This document shows, piece after piece, positions 39,501 to 50,960 of a stretch of DNA of 64,000 nt. Below the pieces are notes generated by a model. The model had not been told where the DNA came from. It worked only from the letters and a program-made list of their open reading frames with translations, and did no database searches. The position numbers and the translations under genes were made by a program. Source of the stretch: Phallusia mammillata. Taxonomy: Eukaryota > Chordata > Ascidiacea > Phlebobranchia > Ascidiidae. The DNA lies in contig QLIY01000252.1 of NCBI GenBank assembly GCA_003260075.1, positions 118,487 through 182,486 of the forward strand. The letters are read 5' to 3'. Position 1 is the first letter of the stretch, and the number at the start of each line of letters is the position of its first letter.

Positions 39501-42500
39501 AGACAACGAAAATTAAAAAAATATGGTTTAACTTTTACTTTTTTCACAGTAACCAGCAGATTTGAAACCCGGCATTGGTTTTATGCTAGAGCTGTAAGTT
39601 TTTAAGTCCATTTCAAAGTTATCTTTATTACAAAACTTTACTCCAACACAAATAGCCCTAACCATAAGCTTGCAAAACATTTGTTTGCGATCTTTGCACC
39701 ACCCAATGTTAGTTTACAAAGTGTTGTGATTATCTCTCGTTATTAGATGTTCCTGGTTATATCATTTGGTCAAGCACAAAAGTGGCTTACACATAACAAA
39801 CTATACAATAATATGTGAATATTTACCTGTGTTTTGGGGGGGGGGGCTTAAAAAGTACACATAACAAACTATACAATAATATGTGAATATTTACCTGTGT
39901 TTTTAACATTTTCATTGATGTTGTGAACTCTAATCATGTGGGTTTTCAGGTAGGAAACAATTGAAAAGCTTTTTGAGCATATCTGGCAGTGATAATTTTT
40001 CTCCTTTGAATGCACGGCCTAAAAATATTTTTTATTGATGCAAAATAATACACAAAAACAACAAAATTATGGGCTGGTTTCTCTCTTTACTACATTAATT
40101 TTATTTTTTTATGATTCTAAAAATTCTTTGAAGGCAAATCCTACTGTAGAAGGTAGTTTAGGGGGGGGGGGGTTGATGCAAAACAATACACAAAAACAAC
40201 AAAATTGCAGGCTGGTTTCTCTCTTTACTAGATTAATTTTATTATTTTATTATTCTAAAAATTCTTTGAAGGCAAATCCTACTGTAGAAGGTAGTTTAGA
40301 TGGGACTTTATATATACCTTAACACTTTTATTTTTTAGTTTAGATGGGGTATAGGCAGTGGTGGGATTCAGCCGGTTTGCATTGGTTCTATAGAACTGTA
40401 TTACAAAATTTTATGACATCAGCGAACCAGTTAGCATTACTGGTTTCTGTCAATGAAGTTTTTGTAACAGAACCGGCTGAAAAATACTACTTTTGTGATA
40501 GAACCACAAAAAACTGACAAAAAATGTCTATGAAGCCTACTTAATTTTCAACCACTTATAATGAAAATGGTTGGAAGATGATAAGATAACCAACTTTAAC
40601 CAACCTGCATGTGGTGTTTAAGGTTTCCAGCTTCAGCAAATGTCCATCCACATTTACTACAGTGATGTGGTCGTTCGCGCATGTGCACTCCTCGCATATG
40701 ACGATTCAAATCACTCCGTCGGCCAAAACCTTTTCCACATTCCTCACATTTGTGAGGCTTGTTCTGTAAATGAAGTATCATCTTAAGAAGCCTATTTCCA
40801 AGTTGAACAAACGAAAATGTAACAATACCCCATTCAAATTTTCACTCAAAAAATGAGAATAGAATATAAAAATTGAAATAATATTACTTTTAAAAATATA
40901 TATTGCATCAAAATCACTATTACCACTACCACTTACATGAACAGGGGGGGGGGGATGAGAATAGAATATAAAAATTGAAATAATATATATTACTTTTAAA
41001 ACTATATATTGCATCAAAATCACTATTACCACTACCACTTACATGAACAGACATAAGGTGTTGTTTTAGGTATCCAGTGTTTTTGAATGTCTTTTCACAG
41101 TCTTTGCATTGTAGGGGCTTCTCTGTATTGCCGTTGGCCATGTCAACTTGATTGTTGGTAGTTGTGGTGGCATTAGTGTTATTAACAGTGGTTATATTGG
41201 TGTTACTGTTCACTAGAGTGTTTGTTCCAACAGTTCCATGGACATTTCTGATGTGTGAAGCCAAAAGACTAGCTTTCATGAAGTTTTTGCCACAGTGTGT
41301 ACACCTGATAAATAGAAGTTAAATTGTTTACCCAGTGATGGGATAATTCAATGGTTCTCAACTTTTTGTATTGCGGCATACCACCTAAACCAGGGGTGGG
41401 GAACCTTTTTGTTTGTGAAGGCCGCCAAACGGTTTATCAACACTCGTTTAGGCCGCACAGACTATTTGCCAGGCCAAGGACAGTGATGTTCAAATTTGTT
41501 GACTTACAATCTGGTCGATGTGCTATTAAACTTACGGTCCAAGCTAAATAAAATTTCTCACTACATTTCCACCCTCACTACAACATTCAGGATTTTATTA
41601 ATGTAGAAACTCGCTTGTTTACCAATATTAATCTAAGAGCAGCTTGTGACATCACAGACGAGTTTAAGACATTCGATTATGCGCAAACAATTGTTCTTTT
41701 GCAACACAAGTAAGATTGTAGAACCTGGGTCTCTTGGCAGACCTACGGAAATCGCTTTGTGTACCAGTACGCAACCACTTGGCTCTAGTTTGAAAACAGC
41801 TGCCCTAGAACCAATCAAATAGTAATGTGGAAAAAAGGTAAAAAAATACGTTTCTGTCTAGTTATTTAGTGCCTGGTGCAGTGTGTATTATCAACATCCT
41901 AAAAGGTATTCTGACATCGAATGCCGCACTTAGTGCCCTAAAAGGCCGCATGCAGCCTTTAGGCCGCAGGCTCCCCACCCCTGACCTAAACCATGTATGA
42001 ATGGGTACCCTAAAAGACAGGCCTATGGGGGGGGGGTCGCATGCAGCCTTTAGGCCTCAGGCTCCCATCCCTGACCTAAACCATGTATGAATGGGTACCC
42101 TAAAAGACAGGCCTATTTTTCTTGAACAGACTAGCATATTTCTAAATCAAGCCAGGTTAGCGATTTCAATGGAATGTCCAAAACATTTGTTTCACCCTAA
42201 ACCATGGCTGATCAGTTGGGTCAGATCTGTCCTAATTTTGGATCTGACTGAAAGTGAGTATCACAGAAAGGTACTCATGCACCACTAGTTATAAACATAC
42301 CACAGGGTAAGAACCACTGGGCTAATTAAACGAAAATCTTAGACCCAGGACAACACTTAAAATTTACACAATGAATGCCTTTGCTCCTTTTTCCAATCAG
42401 TGTCACATAACAACATTGGCATAGATGCAGTCTTTAAGGCTTAAGTTCTGTGTCTGAGATTGCTTGATGGTTAAATGAGCAAAACATTACACACTGTGCA

Positions 42501-45500
42501 CTTACATGTGTTGTACAATTGGAGGTCCTTGAACAGTATGTGCCATGTAAATGTGGTAATTCAGTTGGCCGCCATTGGTGAAACTGGCATTACATTCACT
42601 GCATGTGTATGTCACATTGTTTTGGTGTCCATCATTGTTCATATGCACCGCTTTCATATGATCCTACACAAAAGCATAACTTAAATCACTCACATCATAT
42701 TGTTCAGCATATAATAGGGAATTTTCAATGGTAAATTTTCATGATATAGATTTGGGACTGTTGAAATGCGGAAATTAGTGTACATTACCTGCAGATGATG
42801 TGCTGCTAAGAAGCTTTCTGGACATGCAAGGCACTTGTGAGGTCGGGCTTGAAGTTCAGCATGAGCTACAAATGCATGGTAACTCAGCTGTCCCGCCTGT
42901 TTGAAGGTTTTGTTGCATTGAGCTAGCAAAAAATTGGGTTGTTAACTTTCATAAAAAGACTGGTTTACTACATGTGAAACTTTTCGAGTCCAATTACAAA
43001 CATAGGTAACAATATATTCAAGAACTGTATTTATTATTTATATAATGTAAGTCCAGTTCTACAACACAATGAGAGACATATTAAAACGTTTACACCAGAT
43101 GATATACAGTAAACCATTAAAAAACGCAAATGAGGCATACACAGAATTTGGTTTACCAAAAGTTGCATTTAGAAAACATATTAAACTTACTACATTTCAG
43201 TGGCTGTTCTTCTGTTGTGTCAGGTGATTGGGGGGGGGGAACCAGATGATATACAGTAAACCATTAAAAAACGCAAATAAGGTATACACAGAATTTGGTT
43301 TACCAAAAGTTGCATTTAGAAAACATACTAAACTTACTACATTTCAGTGGCTGTTCTTCTGTTGTGTCAGGTGATTGGGGGGGGGGATTCAGTGCTTACA
43401 AATATACACACCACCCAATTGACACAATATTTACAAGGACAAAAGGGTTACATTTACCTTGTTGTTGCTGTTGTTGTTGTATTGGGAAAATATTACTTTG
43501 CATCAGAGTGGCGGTTGAATCAGCATTCGCAACCATGGCAACACCACTCTCTGCTGCGGCCTGCTGGATAAAGTTTTTCGTGATTGATGTAGGGATTTGT
43601 GCAGAGGAGGTAAAAGGCAGTTGTGTAACTGCAACTTGCTGTAGATCTCCAGCAACTACAAAAAAACATACATAGGATTAATTGTGTTACCAGCCACATT
43701 ATAATAGAAACTAAACAATAGTACCAGACAAATTAATAAATCAACTGTCTAAAATGTCAATAGGTTTGTTGGATCATTAAAACACCTATAGTGTACATAG
43801 TATTGTCTTGAATGTAAATCATTATGAGTGACACATTGTTCTAATTCAACACATGTAGTACCAGAACATACAGGGTTAATGCAACTCATAATAAAGCATT
43901 ACGTGAAGAACATCAACCATATTGATACCAGTAAATGCACCAAAAAAAGGTTGACCATGCACACAGACCAAAACAACATTGACTTTTATATATCTGTTTC
44001 ACCAAAACAAAAGGCGAACATAACTTCAACCAGTACCAAATTTTACTTTGCAGCAGAGTACTGATTCTAAGTACATGCAATGCTATAAAATGAAAATCCT
44101 TTTGACTTACTGTTTATAGGTGCAGCATTTGCAGAAATTATCACATTCGCGTTTTGCATCCCAATATTACTGATGGTGGCCATTCCAGGGAGAGTTCCAG
44201 AAATAGGGAAAACACCACTTCGTTTTGAAAGTTGGTTTGCCGAAGGTATTGCAATTTGATTGAGAGATGGCATACCACTATGCCCACCAACCATAAAGTT
44301 TTTGCCGCCATTCTGAAACACCAACAAATTTTGGTTGATACAAATTTCAAATTGTTTGACTTATAAGCCAGTCTGCAGAAGATGGCAGTTTCCGACGAGA
44401 TCTCGCTCGTGCAGGACCGACATGTCCCGCATACGCGCATGCACGACCAGTAAGTTCGCGTGCACGACCAATTTCAGCAGGCGCAAAGCAAGTAAGAGAG
44501 GTCAAGGCAGGACAATCAAATGCCTTTGGTGCAAAATTGTCGCTTGCAACCCCGAAAAATTGGCGTGCAATTTTTTTTTTTCAAAACAAATTGCGCATGC
44601 AGCTGCCATACTCTGCAGACTTGCTTATAAGGGTATTACTCTTAACTATGTTGCTCATGTAGATTACATAAACCAGTGGTTCTTAACCTATTGTATGCAT
44701 ACCACTAGTGGTTTCTGTTATACTTTATTCAAATCAGATCAAGAAGGGCAATTCTACTGATTAGCCCTGCTTTGGAGTAAAACTTTTGTATTTGACATTC
44801 CTTCAAAATTGCTAACCTTGCTGGTTTCAGAAATGTGCTGGCCTAGTTTATGAGAAGATTAGGCCTAGCTCTTGGTTTACCCTTAAACAGGGTTTAGGTG
44901 GTACGCAGTCATTATGAGGCTGAAAAAAACTAATATAAACAGAATAAAAACCTGAAAATTTACCAAGACATCAGCATTAGCAACGGCAGCACTGCTAGCC
45001 ACTGCAGCAGTTGCAGGGGGGGGGGTTATAAGGGTATTACTCTTAACTATGTTGCTCATGTAGATTACATAAACCAGTGGTTCTTAACCTATTGTATGCA
45101 TACCACTAGCGGTTTCTGTTATACTTTATTCAAATCAGATCAAGAAGGGCAATTCTACTGATTAGCCCTGCTTTGGAGTAAAACTTTTGTATTTGACATT
45201 CCTTCAAAATTGCTAACCTTGCTGGTTTCAGAAATGTGCTGGCCTAGTTTATGAGAAGATTAGGCCTAGCTCTTGGTTTACCCTTAAACAGGGTTTAGGT
45301 GGTACGCAGTCATTATGAGGCTGAAAAAAAATAATATAAACAGAATAAAAACCTGAAAATTTACCAACACATCAGCATTAGCAACGGCAGCACTGCTAGC
45401 CACTGCAGCAGTTGCACCAGCAAATATGCTTGTAAAGTTAAGCATTGCTGGAGGGTTGACCATCGAAAGGTCTGTTTCTTTGACTTTATCATTTTGGTGT

Positions 45501-45589
45501 TGTACTCCATTCCCCTGCATTGAACTGTCCACTCCACTCGAAGAGGGCAACCAATAAGCATTTGTATCCATTTTTCTTTTCTTGCTTCA
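33574..45589 (-). CDS. Multi-exon C2H2 zinc-finger protein with Gln-rich ends
   Basis: A probable DNA-binding nuclear protein of about 1,020 residues. Exons on the minus strand: 45589-45365 (ATG at 45571), 44312-44111, 43655-43458, a short exon ending at 43191 (second copy 43338), 42922-42789, 42663-42506, 41304-41043, 40763-40605, 40018-39895, 39304-39138, 38938-38858, 38512-38285, 37019-36829, 36067-35896, 35453 to about 35318, 35010-34933, 34557-34400 and 33940-33574. All visible junctions keep phase. The first three exons encode an Ala/Ser/Gln-rich region ending in a Q run. About 18 C2H2 fingers follow, such as HKCEECGKGFGRRSDLNRH. One CxxC unit (exon 38512-38285) lacks a normal helix, and the finger spanning 35896/35453 ends H-x2-H. 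The tail is Gln/His-rich. Introns repeatedly cut fingers just before the second histidine. Spacers hide the acceptor of exon 4 and the donor of exon 15. No orthologue is recognised. Confidence 0.88.
34267..34294. promoter_or_regulatory. Paired CRE sites in zinc-finger gene intron
   Basis: Two perfect palindromic TGACGTCA sites lie at 34267-34274 and 34287-34294, start to start 20 bases apart, about two helical turns. CREB/ATF binding is inferred. Confidence 0.35.
35180..35663. other. Scrambled contig order around zinc-finger exon 15
   Basis: 35190-35306 is a shortened copy of 35468-35662, yet it sits on the other side of exon 15, framed by spacers at 35180-35189 and 35307-35317. Exon 15 therefore runs directly into a G run and its donor is missing. 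A block at 35030-35090 is also repeated at 35102-35180. Confidence 0.7.
35659..35880. mobile_element. hAT-like element, left end only
   Basis: CAGTGGTTCTCAAAC at 35659 matches the terminus of the intact MITEs in this window. I could not find the inverted end downstream. The right boundary given is nominal. Confidence 0.4.
36511..36790. mobile_element. hAT-type MITE, second family, 280 bp
   Basis: Ends are CAGGGGTCGGCTACCCC and the inverted CAGGGGTCGGCAACC. Flanks match at 7 of 8 bases (ATATATTA and GTATATTA). It lies just beyond the donor of zinc-finger exon 13, in the intron. Confidence 0.85.
37074..37480 (-). repeat. tRNA-derived SINE, family A
   Basis: On the minus strand a tRNA-like head has A-box TAGCGCAGTTGG (about 37236-37247) and B-box GGGTTCGTATCTC (37191-37203). 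A tail with GAATGCTTGGTGACCGG and GGCCTGGCG follows. The same tail occurs near 50.6, 53.1 and 61.3 kb. The part beyond about 37262 may be a linked repeat unit, as it recurs at 37572. Confidence 0.65.
37562..38195. other. Sequencing gap with duplicated flanks
   Basis: Ns fill 37855-38060 (206 bases). About 140 bases before the gap (37711-37850) recur after it (38061-38195) with minor differences, so the gap joins two overlapping contig ends. G spacers at 37562 and 37673 lie nearby. It falls in the intron between zinc-finger exons 12 and 13, so a hidden exon there cannot be excluded. Confidence 0.85.
40356..40495. mobile_element. Degraded hAT-like element
   Basis: The left end is CAGTGGTGGGATTCAGCCGG; an inverted ACCGGCTGAA near 40480 is a partial right end. 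No clean target duplication was found. Confidence 0.4.
41349..42319. mobile_element. Outer hAT element interrupted by another hAT
   Basis: Ends are CAATGGTTCTCAACTTT and the inverted CAGTGGTTCTTACCC. Flanks GGATAATT and GGCTAATT agree at 7 of 8 bases. The element is split by the insertion at 41391-41983 and also holds an assembly duplicate around the spacer at 42027-42036. Confidence 0.7.
41391..41983. mobile_element. Nested hAT element, 593 bp
   Basis: Ends are CAGGGGTGGGGAACC and the inverted CAGGGGTGGGGAGCC. The perfect 8-bp duplication ACCTAAAC lies at 41383-41390 and 41984-41991, and it is part of the outer element's own sequence. No transposase ORF is evident. Confidence 0.9.
43080..43386. 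repeat. Duplicated block holding zinc-finger exon 4
   Basis: The sequence ending in the short coding exon (SPDTTEEQPLKC on the minus strand) occurs twice, each copy running into a 10-G spacer (43230-43239, 43377-43386). Both copies keep the donor GTAAGT; both lose the acceptor. Confidence 0.8.
44630..45425. repeat. Spacer-separated duplicate covering zinc-finger intron and exon 1 end
   Basis: The block 44630-45015 recurs at 45026-45415 with few changes, joined by 10 Gs at 45016-45025. It includes the 3' end of the first coding exon and a hAT-like left end (CAGTGGTTCTTAACC at 44674 and its copy). Only the right copy is continuous with the ATG. Confidence 0.8.
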
Positions 45590-46298
45590 CTGTAAAAATG
45601 GCATGATTGAAGACATTTATTTTCAAAACCTAGTGACAGCTTATTTAGTATAGTAATCGAGAATAAGAAGCTAATTCATACTACATTATATTTTAAAAAC
45701 AAACACAAGTACAACATTTGCTAACACATTACGAAATAAACGTTATGGACAATGCACATTTCAACTGTATTGTGCAAGGGCTCTATACTTCTATCAAACA
45801 AAAAAAACGTCATTACTATTTTGCAAATACAAGCCTAAATTTGACAATATGTTTGCTAATGCAAGCTTCGATAAGGGATGTAAAAAGTCGCAGCCCGATT
45901 GCAACGCACTTATTGAACCAACAGACATTTCCAATGAGGTGGCTGCCGTGGCTGTCCATTCCCACAGTCTCTGTTGTACTTAAAAATTTCACTTACGCCG
46001 TTCACAACAATAATGACAGAATGACAGGCAGAAGATGTACAAGTACAGCAAACGTGAGTGTGTGTGTAGTAGTGATTGTGTTTTGATGAAAAAGGCGTTA
46101 GAAACTGCGTGCCGACGCCAAGCGAATTCGGCAGACTCTGCGCTACACACACACGGCGCGTTCGGCCATCTCTACCCGACGACCGTGTGAGCGTCCATCT
46201 TGTATTGACTAACGCATGCATCGAGCCCGCTGCCAGCACACCCGCGCCTTGTGCTCCGAAAAATCGACAATTCTGAGTACACTACGCACAAAACATAC

Positions 46299-46643
46299 CT
46301 GTCGACACCTGGGAAGCGTCAGAAGATGCGCCAGAGTCAATCAGCTCCCGATCTCGCGCATCCAAAAGTCCAAAATTAGTGGAAAAACGACAAATTTTCG
46401 CATCTGTCTCGCTCACACAATCACTTCCCTCCCACACATCCCTGCTGCGCACATTCANTGAGTAAACTACGCACAAAACATACCTGTCGACACCCGGGAA
46501 GCGTCAGAAGATGCGCCAGAGTCAATCAGCTCCCGATCTCGCGCATCCAAAAGTCCAAAATTAGTGGAAAAACGACAAATTTTCGCATCTGTCTCGCTCA
46601 CACAATCACTTCCCTCCCACACATCCCTGCTGCGCACATTCAC
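46299..46643 (-). other. 5' non-coding exon of the zinc-finger gene, duplicated
   Basis: On the minus strand a donor ACAG|GTATGT occurs at 46299 and again at 46484. The two copies, about 180 bases each, are separated by a single N at 46458. The splice partner would be the acceptor before 45589, 18 bases upstream of the ATG. The 5' end of the exon is unknown. Confidence 0.5.
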
Positions 46644-47206
46644 GTCATAAAGGCCAATCGGGCGTTACACGTATTCATCCGCCGCGGAGTGACACTTTAT
46701 CTATTCTTTTCAAGTTTTACTGACATCGTTGTTTAACAACTACAACGAAATTGTAAGCTAAACTCAGTATTTAAGATCAAAATTTTCACCAATATCCCTT
46801 TCCAACAACCAGGTTACACTTCACATGTACAAACTTTTGATAAAACTGCAAGTTCAATGTTTGAAATTAAACGTGTTTCCAACTGATATAACTTTAATAA
46901 TTATTGTCTTTGTTCAGCAGTGAAAACTATTAATTTACAGCCCCAATTATCCACACTCTTAATTTGAGTTGTGTTTGTCCGTACATTTAAAATGGAAAAA
47001 AAAACATTGCTTATATATACGACGATTGTCTGGCGGCAAATACAACTTTTTTGCAGGATTTAATTATTTGTTACAATTTTACATGCTTGCTGTGGTTGGA
47101 AACTTGGAATTCGGGCAAATTGGTATGTTTACTGCGTGGAAACACCAACAGTTATGAAAATCTGCATTACATTAGTTTAGTTAGTGCCAATGTCAATTGA
47201 TTTCCA
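46644..47206. promoter_or_regulatory. Probable bidirectional promoter region
   Basis: The interval lies between the divergent zinc-finger 5' exon (-) and the BRCA2-like ATG (+). The left part (to about 46690) is relatively GC-rich and the rest AT-rich. No TATA position can be assigned with confidence. Confidence 0.45.
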
Positions 47207-49897
47207 ATGGCTTGTGGTGACGACTTTTTTGATGACATTGACGAAAAACTGTTCAATGAAATTTCCAAAAATGAAGAACTTATGAAAGGTATGCTGTGTG
47301 GTTTGTCATTAATTTGGTTAAATTGCATTAAATCTTTTAGTCATTGTCACACAAACTTTGTAATTTAAGCTTTGGGGCCTTTAAAGGGGGGGGGGTAATG
47401 AAATTTCCAAAAATGAAGAACTTATGAAAGGTATGCTGTGTAGTTTGTCATTAATTTGGTTAAATTGCATTAAATCTTGTAGTCATTGTCACACAAACTT
47501 TGTAATTTAAGCTTTGGGGCCTTTAAATCCAAATTGGTTTGATGATTTGAATGAACAAGTTAAACAGGACTTGGTGGAGGATGAATCTACCAAAGCGACA
47601 CCTGCAGTACCACAATCACTTTCTGCTACAACAAGGTATTTGTCTTTTAAATATGCAGTATTTTATTCTTCAACATAACCTTTTTTTTCAAATTTAGTGT
47701 CACAAGTACAACAAAAGATGCTGGTGAAAGTCCATCAAGTTTTTCAATTACACAAGCTTTGAAAAATGAAGAGGAAACAAAACCAAAGTTTCTTTATCCA
47801 TGTCAAATAAAACCTGAAGCTACTGATGTTTCATGTCCTTCAAAAACGCTTTTGAAAACACGTTCCCATATTTCAAAAAACCAAACCAATTTGCTGGAAA
47901 AATCTAATGAAGTGAAGGATTCTTCCAGAACATGTATCAATGGATCTGAAGAAAGTATGCAAAAAGACATTTCAAAACTTTTAAATACTCCAAAGAGTGC
48001 AAAACAAACAAAATATACTACAAGCTTTGCAGTATCTGAACCTACTTCAAGCTGTGGAGCAATGTTGGTAGATGGGAGCACATCTCCAGTTCTTAGAAAG
48101 TCACGAAAATCCAAACGAAAAAGAGCAAAGTGCCTTTTAACCAGTGAATCATCCCAATCAACACCAAAGTGTGATGTAAAAAGTACTGCACCATGCACAG
48201 GGAACCAGGTAACACCAAAAAGTGTCATTCATGATAAAAGTACAGCACAGAAAAGGCCATTTACACCACAAGCAGATGAATTCAACCCCTGGAAAAAGAA
48301 ACCCAATCTCAAACCGGTTGCAAGAACTTTAAGTGGATCTTTTAACAAGGTTTCTGGTGCCAGTTCTGTAACTCCAAACAGTGTTAAGCAAAAAGGCTGT
48401 TCTGTCAGAAATGTCACCAAAAGCTCACCTGTTATTTCTACTGTAAAACCTGTTGAAATAGTTGCTATTTCCTGTGATAAACAAAGACAATCTTGTTCTG
48501 TAAAATCAACTGTTGTATACGACGGTAACAATGGTAATGTTGAATCTAATTGTGTGTCAAAAATTACTGACAGCAGTAGTCTTGCACTGAACAAAGATGA
48601 CATTACAAAAGTGGATACCAGTGGAAACAAAAATGAATCCCAATACGATGCCCCTGGAATTGGTAACAGCAGTTGTAATAAAATATGTCAAAGTAACAGT
48701 AACCTTAAAGACACAACTTCCTTTCCATGTATGAACTTAGCAAAATCAGGTTCTACTTTACCAAAAGTGTTGGAAAGTAAGACATATCGCACCAATGATC
48801 CAAATGTTGAACAAGGAGCTGTCAACAACTTACCTTGCGTTGGTTTTCAAACAGCCAGTATGAAGCCTTTAAAATTTTCAGCTACATCTTGGGAGAAGGC
48901 AGCAAATTTCATTGCTAGTGTTGATTCATCTGATATTGGTAAATCACACAAGCCTACTACTGCACTGAAAGGTGTTACTGTATCAAAAGATGCATGGAAT
49001 AAAGCTTGCAAAGTTATAAAGAAGCAACCAAGCTTGGATTGTAGCAAAGCGGACCAAACTGCTTTTAATTGTCAGAAACCTAATGTTGAAAACACAAGTT
49101 TAGAAGTCACAAGTAAATCTTGTATTGTTTCAGCAACCAGTTCTGAGTTAAATAACTCAACCAGGAAAGAGGTTAATACTACATCCATGGGAAATTTTGG
49201 AGTTCCAAACTCTGAGGGTGCACAAACAACAGGATTTATTTCTGCCAGCAAAAAGCCTTTGACAGTTTCATCTAAAGCATTGGCCAAAGCACAAAGTATC
49301 ATTAATGATGCTGATAAATTTGGATTTACAAACTCTACTGGGTTCAGCACAGCTGGTAATAAGCCACTGTCTGTATCGAAACAATCATGGGCTAAAATAC
49401 AGCATCTTTTCCATGATGAACCAAAACTGCAAACGGATACACCAAAACCAGCAATGGTCAGTAGTGCATCCGCCAAGGCACAAAACCAGAACAATTTAAA
49501 CCACTTCAAAAGTGGTAATGCTGGAAGTAAGACTGTTGCAGATAAAATTACTACATGTGCTGTTCTTACTCCAACAGCAAAGATATTGAATGCAAAGCCT
49601 GAGAATAACAGTGAAAGAAAGCCCACTGCCCACTTTAGTAGTTGCATAAAAGCAAAGAGACGAAATAGCTCTTACAAGCCACCACGGAGAAAGATTTGTC
49701 CCACTGAAAGTAGCACTTTAAAACCACACTCCCTTGCAGATGGTGGAGCAAATAATAAAGAAAATATGCAACAAAATGTTGAAAGTAACACACATTCTGC
49801 AAAAAGAAAACTAGGAATGAAACCAACTTATGAAGAACAAATTAATGTTTCTGATGAAAGCTTACTAATGGCGATGGAACTATTTGAAAATGTTTAG
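47207..49897 (+). CDS. BRCA2: BRCA2-like protein: PALB2-type motif plus BRC repeats, no DNA-binding domain
   Basis: Exons 47207-47288, 47512-47635 and 47698-49897 keep phase and encode 801 residues. Residues 29-41 (LGPLNPNWFDDLN) match the BRCA2 N-terminal motif that binds PALB2 (human NWFEEL). BRC repeats, which bind RAD51, are visible: clear ones from about residues 581 (GFISASKKPLTVSSKALAKA) and 617 (GFSTAGNKPLSVSKQSWAKI), a weaker one near 451 (FQTASMKPLKFSATSWEKA), and a degenerate one near 490-515. A KEN box lies at 756-758 and basic patches near residues 715-725. The protein ends in NVSDESLLMAMELFENV. The helical and OB-fold DNA-binding domain of most BRCA2 proteins is absent; no exon for it lies before the next gene. 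Homologous-recombination mediator function is inferred from the motifs. Intron 1 and the 3' end carry assembly duplicates. Confidence 0.85.
47255..47530. repeat. Allelic duplicate across BRCA2-like exon 1/intron 1
   Basis: The end of exon 1 and all of intron 1 to the start of exon 2 recur after the 10-G spacer at 47386-47395. The first copy contains the exon 2 acceptor but is cut soon after it. The intron is really about 95 bases. Confidence 0.8.
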
Positions 49898-50430
49898 ATC
49901 TTGTATCCTGTGCTTCAGTTGGTCACAGACAACTGAATTTTTTTGTGTCTAAGTTGCTTTTTGATGAGCACCTTGTTTCACCTTCCCTTGGGGGGGGGGC
50001 CAAATTAATGTTTCTGACGAAAGCTTACTAATGGCGATGGAACTATTTGAAAATGTTTAAATCTTGTATCCTGTGCTTCAGTTGGTCACAGACAACTGAA
50101 ATTTATTTGTGTCTAAGTTGCTTTTTGATGAGCACCTTGTTTCACCTTCCCTTTGCCTTTTCCACTTCGCCAGCATTTCAACACTTTGTGCATGCTCACT
50201 GCTTTTCCATTTTTAACGATTTACATTGTTATTGGTCTTGTTTGTTTTTTCACATTTTAAGAATTCTTCAATTCTATACAAAGTTAAAGTGGGGGGGGGG
50301 TTTCACAAGCATTTCAACACTTTGTGCATGCTCACTGCTTTTCTATTTTTAACGATTTACAATGTTATTGGTCTTGTGTGTTTTTTCACATTTTAAGAAT
50401 TCTTCAATTCTATACAAAGTTAAAGTTATT
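49840..50430. repeat. Two spacer-separated duplicates at the BRCA2-like 3' end
   Basis: 49839-49989 recurs at 50000-50152 and about 50165-50290 recurs at 50301-50430, with spacers at 49990 and 50291. One copy ends the ORF in TAG and the other in TAA, consistent with two alleles. Confidence 0.8.
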
Positions 50431-50549
50431 TTGGGGATATTGTTGTTAGTCATTACACACTAACTCTAAAGAATGCAGGTTTGTGAAGTCGGAATCACCG
50501 AGAATGAGATGCTGCGTTGCATAAATTAAAATTGGGAATGAAAGAATCA

Positions 50550-50960
50550 CAATACGCCAGGCCCATTGAATGCTAATACCGATTCGGCCGGTCACCAAGC
50601 ATGCCCATATGGCAAGGCGTAGACTTGAAAAATCTAGCCTGCGATGGGATTTGGAACCACGACAGGAGTCTTCCCGGGACTCGCGCGGGGGGGGGGGTAG
50701 ACTTTAAAAAAGGCGTAGACTTTAAAAAAAAAATCTAGTCTGCGATGGGATTTGGAACCACGACAGGAGTCTTCCCGGGACTCGCGCTCGATCAACTGAG
50801 CTGCACAGGCTCAGTGGTCAACCCGTCGAAAGTTGAATCACAATACCGTTGCCTGCCTCGTATGCTGCCCGATACTTGTCAATTTGGCGATCCCCTACTA
50901 CGAAGCTGACATGTTCAGCATAGGGGGCGAAACACCCACGACCGAGACAGGATTGGGCCC
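50550..50960 (-). repeat. tRNA-derived SINE, family A
   Basis: The minus strand shows CAGCTCAGTTGATCGAGCGC (A-box region) and B-box-like GGTTCCAAATCCC at 50747-50760, then the GGTGACCGG tail. The head is duplicated around the spacer at 50687-50697. It is homologous to the copy at 37.1 kb. Confidence 0.65.

Noticed and set aside
47803..49826. Long minus-strand ORFs opposite BRCA2-like exon 3
   Set aside because: They are shadows of the plus-strand gene, which has the BRC motifs and consistent splice phases.
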